Assembly (NCBI RefSeq): GCF_017813235.1
Contig: NZ_JAGISH010000009.1
Span: 124,001 to 188,000, forward strand
Reading direction: 5' to 3'
Length of the DNA: 64,000 bases
From: Sagittula salina
GTDB taxonomy: Bacteria; Pseudomonadota; Alphaproteobacteria; Rhodobacterales; Rhodobacteraceae
Shown: positions 61,138-64,000 of the stretch, piece after piece
Layout: every line of letters starts with the position of its first letter
Position numbering within the stretch: the first letter of the stretch is position 1
Translations under genes and position numbers: made by a program
Notes under the pieces: generated by a model
Databases searched by the model: none
Told to the model about the DNA's origin: nothing
What the model saw: the letters and a program-made list of their open reading frames with translations, nothing else

Positions 61138-61429
61138 ACCAGGGATTTGCGCCGTGAGGATGCAGAAAAACGAACTCTGGACATGGCTTGGTTAGGATTG
61201 CCTTAACGCAGGAGGCGGTATGCCGGGAGAACTGGAACTTGGCCGGCGGCCGGCGCGGGGCCGGGGAATGTGCCGGATACGTGGCCGGCAATGGGGGCAG
61301 CGACGGCAAGTAGCACAGCCTGCGGCAGTTTCCCGCCGCCCCTTGCGGCCCCCCAACCCCGATACTAAGACTCAGGTAACACAGAGACGATAGTCAGAAC
61401 CGAAGATCAAATCAGCAGGCGGGCAAGCG
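61138..61429. other. clpP upstream region
   Basis: 292 bases without a gene, with GGCCGG-rich repeats around 61240-61290 (GCCGGCGGCCGGC and GGCCGG again) and the clpP leader. No clear promoter elements identified. Confidence 0.5.
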
Positions 61430-62062
61430 ATGAGAGATCCAGTCGAAACCTACATGAACCTCGTTCCGATGGTGGTGGAACAGACGTCGCGGGGCGAACG
61501 CGCCTACGACATCTTCTCCCGCCTCCTGAAAGAACGGATTATCTTCCTCAATGGTCCGGTGCACGACGGCATGTCCAGCCTCGTCGTGGCGCAGCTGCTG
61601 CACCTCGAGGCGGAGAACCCGTCGAAGGAAATCTCCATGTACATCAACAGCCCCGGCGGTGTCGTCACTTCCGGCCTGTCGATCTACGACACGATGCAGT
61701 ACATCAAACCGAAGGTGTCCACGCTGGTGATCGGTCAGGCTGCCTCCATGGGCTCGCTGCTTTTGACCGCAGGCGCGGCGGGGATGCGCTTCTCGCTGCC
61801 GAACTCGCGCATCATGGTGCACCAGCCGTCGGGCGGCTATCAGGGCCAGGCGACGGACATCATGATTCACGCCGAGGAAACGCTGAAACTGAAGCGCCGC
61901 CTGAACGAGATCTATGTGAAGCACACCGGCCAGACGTACGAGGCGGTGGAGCAGGCGCTGGAACGCGATAACTTCATGGATGCCGATAGGGCCAAGGAAT
62001 GGGGCCTGATTGATGAAATCGTGACCAACCGCGAGCTGGACGGCGAAGAAACGAAGAGTTGA
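61430..62062 (+). CDS. clpP: ATP-dependent Clp protease proteolytic subunit
   Basis: 210 residues with catalytic Ser106 ([11 protein letters not shown]), His131 ([13 protein letters not shown]) and Asp180 (ERDNFMDAD). [18 protein letters not shown] is the substrate-binding strand. Forms the 14-subunit proteolytic chamber used by ClpX and ClpA. clpX follows after 178 bases. Confidence 0.97.
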   Translation: MRDPVETYMNLVPMVVEQTSRGERAYDIFSRLLKERIIFLNGPVHDGMSSLVVAQLLHLEAENPSKEISMYINSPGGVVTSGLSIYDTMQYIKPKVSTLVIGQAASMGSLLLTAGAAGMRFSLPNSRIMVHQPSGGYQGQATDIMIHAEETLKLKRRLNEIYVKHTGQTYEAVEQALERDNFMDADRAKEWGLIDEIVTNRELDGEETKS

Positions 62063-62240
62063 GAGGCGGGGTCCCTTCCCCGTTAGGGATGGGGCCAAAT
62101 TTCGCATTGTCGCGCCCGGATGGCTGGCCTAAGCTTGCCGGACATCTGGCGCAAGGCCTCCGTCGGGGTCCGTAGGCTGCCTTTGGGGTGGCGGGCCAGA
62201 CAGGCGATCAAGACCGGGAAATCCGGGAAAGGTGCTGAGT

Positions 62241-63503
62241 ATGGCAACGAATACAGGTGGTGACAGCAAGAACACGCTCTACTGCAGCTTCTGCGGCAAG
62301 AGTCAGCACGAGGTGCGCAAGCTGATCGCTGGCCCCACCGTGTTCATCTGCGACGAATGCGTCGAACTCTGCATGGACATCATCCGCGAGGAGACGAAGG
62401 GCGCAGGGCTGAAATCTGCCGACGGCGTGCCCACCCCGCGCGAGATCTGTGACGTGCTCGACGACTACGTGATCGGCCAGATGAAGGCGAAGCGGGTCCT
62501 TTCAGTGGCGGTGCACAACCACTACAAACGTCTGAACCATTCGCAGAAGTCCGCCGACATCGAGTTGGCGAAGTCCAACATCCTGCTGATCGGTCCCACC
62601 GGCTGCGGCAAGACGCTGCTGGCGCAGACGCTGGCGCGCATTCTGGATGTGCCCTTCACCATGGCGGATGCAACCACGCTGACCGAAGCCGGTTACGTCG
62701 GGGAGGACGTGGAGAACATCATCCTGAAGCTGCTTCAGGCCTCCGAATATAATGTCGAACGCGCGCAGCGCGGCATCGTCTACATCGACGAAGTGGACAA
62801 GATCACCCGCAAGTCGGAGAATCCGTCGATCACCCGCGATGTGTCCGGCGAGGGTGTGCAGCAGGCGCTCCTCAAGCTGATGGAGGGCACCGTGGCCTCC
62901 GTGCCGCCGCAGGGGGGGCGCAAGCATCCGCAGCAGGAATTCCTGCAGGTGGACACGACGAACATCCTCTTCATCTGCGGCGGCGCCTTTGCCGGTCTCG
63001 ACCGCATCATCAAACAGCGGGGCAAGGGTTCTGCCATGGGCTTTGGCGCCGACGTCCGGGACGACAGCGAAAAGGGCATCGGCGAGACCTTCAAGGATCT
63101 CGAACCGGAGGACCTGCTGAAGTTCGGCCTGATCCCTGAATTCGTCGGTCGTCTGCCCGTGGTGGCAACACTGGAGGACCTCGACGAGGACGCTTTGGTG
63201 ACCATCCTCACTCAGCCGAAGAATGCGCTGGTGAAGCAGTACCAGCGCCTGTTCGAGATGGAGGATACCGATCTGACCTTCACCGACGATGCCCTGTCTG
63301 CCATCGCGAAGAAGGCGATCCAGCGCAAGACCGGCGCGCGCGGGCTGCGCTCCATCCTTGAGGGCATCCTGCTCGATACCATGTTCGAGCTGCCCGGTAT
63401 GGATGAGGTGACCGAGGTCGTAGTGAATGAAGAGGCTGTGGCCTCCGACGCGAAGCCGCTGATGATCTACGCCGACCAGAAAAAGGAAGGCGCCTCCGCC
63501 TGA
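62241..63503 (+). CDS. clpX: ATP-dependent Clp protease ATP-binding subunit ClpX
   Basis: 420 residues. The zinc-binding domain has C15, C18, C37 and C40 ([19 protein letters not shown]). The AAA+ module follows with Walker A GPTGCGKT, Walker [11 protein letters not shown] and sensor/arginine-finger regions ([15 protein letters not shown]). It unfolds tagged proteins for ClpP. ATG 62241 is preferred over 62232. Confidence 0.98.
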   Translation: MATNTGGDSKNTLYCSFCGKSQHEVRKLIAGPTVFICDECVELCMDIIREETKGAGLKSADGVPTPREICDVLDDYVIGQMKAKRVLSVAVHNHYKRLNHSQKSADIELAKSNILLIGPTGCGKTLLAQTLARILDVPFTMADATTLTEAGYVGEDVENIILKLLQASEYNVERAQRGIVYIDEVDKITRKSENPSITRDVSGEGVQQALLKLMEGTVASVPPQGGRKHPQQEFLQVDTTNILFICGGAFAGLDRIIKQRGKGSAMGFGADVRDDSEKGIGETFKDLEPEDLLKFGLIPEFVGRLPVVATLEDLDEDALVTILTQPKNALVKQYQRLFEMEDTDLTFTDDALSAIAKKAIQRKTGARGLRSILEGILLDTMFELPGMDEVTEVVVNEEAVASDAKPLMIYADQKKEGASA

Positions 63504-64000
63504 CCGAGCGGTCTCAGTAAGACAAAAAACAAGGCCGGGCTTTTCCTGACGGATACCGGCTTGTGGGGCACGGTTTGTAGGAACTGGCTGCAATGAGAAT
63601 GGCCGCGATGGGAGAACCATCGCGGCCATTTCCTGTGGTGAGGGATGCGCTTCTTTCAACATGGCGGGTTCTTGCGGGATCCGGTCCGGCCCGCCGCCTT
63701 CGCCTCGTCGAACGCCACGTCGGTCGAAATACCGGAATCCCGGGACTCGGCATGACTTGCGTCTCTTGGCTGCCGTCTTCGGGAAGGTCTGTTGGTTGTG
63801 CGACGGCCTGGGCGGCTGGAGCTTTCCACGACCGGTCGAGACTGGCACCGACCTTCGTGCCGGCATGGCGCCAGGGCCGACAGAGCACGCGGTAGAGATC
63901 AGGCACATCTTCGCCTCCGCCCTTCCGGAGCTTGCGCGCATCCAGGCCGTGCCGCAGTGCGGGCGTCGCTTCTGCGGCAAGCGTCGCGCGCGCGGCGGAC
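63504..64000. other. Right end of window: no assignable gene
   Basis: About 500 bases after clpX. A strong hairpin lies at 63598-63630. Beyond it a minus-strand frame is open from the right edge to 63514, but its Arg/Pro-rich translation does not look like a protein and it would run through the hairpin. A gene beginning or ending just outside the window cannot be excluded. Confidence 0.5.
63598..63631. terminator. 14-bp perfect hairpin downstream of clpX
   Basis: AATGGCCGCGATGG (63598-63611) and CCATCGCGGCCATT (63617-63630), loop GAGAA, followed by TCC. It is about 95 bases after the clpX stop and is probably its terminator, possibly working on both strands. Confidence 0.65.

Noticed and set aside
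63514-64000. Minus-strand frame open to the right edge as a gene
   Set aside because: Its translation is Arg/Pro-rich, without motifs, and would run through the 14-bp hairpin after clpX.

Overview
The window reads as chromosome of a marine-type alphaproteobacterium of the Rhodobacteraceae (Roseobacter group). Supporting this are the high-GC coding style, the nrdR-ribD-ribE and clpP-clpX neighbourhoods, a complete periplasmic thiosulfate-oxidising sox cluster, a tetrameric sarcosine oxidase operon, a non-pyrrolysine MttB-type methyltransferase, and Tad-like pseudopilins. No species name can be supported from the sequence alone.

Layout. 1-2917: the 3' part of an MttB-family methyltransferase, then an H-NOX-like protein overlapping a diguanylate cyclase. 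2979-3053: a tRNA-Gln(TTG). The last 19 bases of this tRNA (3035-3053) recur exactly at 23033-23051 and bracket a ~20-kb integrative element. Left to right the element holds a DUF6538-type tyrosine integrase, two small unknown genes, a primase-like replication protein, a repeat-rich putative control/origin region, a KfrA-like DNA-binding protein, a MobA/MobL (MobQ) relaxase with a recognisable oriT-like site, a small mobilisation protein, a LysR/SDR/small-membrane-protein cargo set, an IS1595-family insertion sequence, a four-gene type I restriction-modification operon with a GIY-YIG/DUF4357 protein between M and S, and a scrapyard of orphan antitoxins. 23052-25240: decayed mobile DNA (frameshifted integrase, IS3 transposase relic, unknown tail).

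25470-30570: four pseudopilin-type genes, two of them tandem vWA-domain TadG paralogues, two TadE-like. 30776-36665: sarcosine oxidase soxBDAG with an extra secreted protein between soxB and soxD and another after soxG. 36792-40996: dnaG and rpoD, followed by three small genes. 42361-49454: nrdR, ribD and ribE, with a three-gene capsule-export/Kdo-linker block (kpsC, an OPX lipoprotein, kpsS) on the opposite strand between ribD and ribE. 49621-60094: the thiosulfate-oxidation cluster soxT-R-S (minus) and soxVW, soxXYZABCD (plus). 60217-63503: a zinc/cation efflux pump, clpP and clpX.

How the parts work together. The thiosulfate cluster looks controlled by SoxR, an ArsR-type repressor with two cysteines placed as in persulfide sensors. 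ATTC-N8-GAAT inverted repeats lie ahead of soxX and soxC, and a related repeat lies between soxS and soxV. SoxS/V/W carry reductant to the periplasm, SoxYZ carries the substrate, and SoxAX, SoxB and SoxCD act on it in turn. The tRNA-Gln element looks like an integrative mobilisable element: it has integrase, att sites, relaxase and oriT but no visible mating-pair machinery. Note the naming clash: soxBDAG at 30-36 kb is sarcosine oxidase and is unrelated to the thiosulfate sox genes at 49-60 kb.
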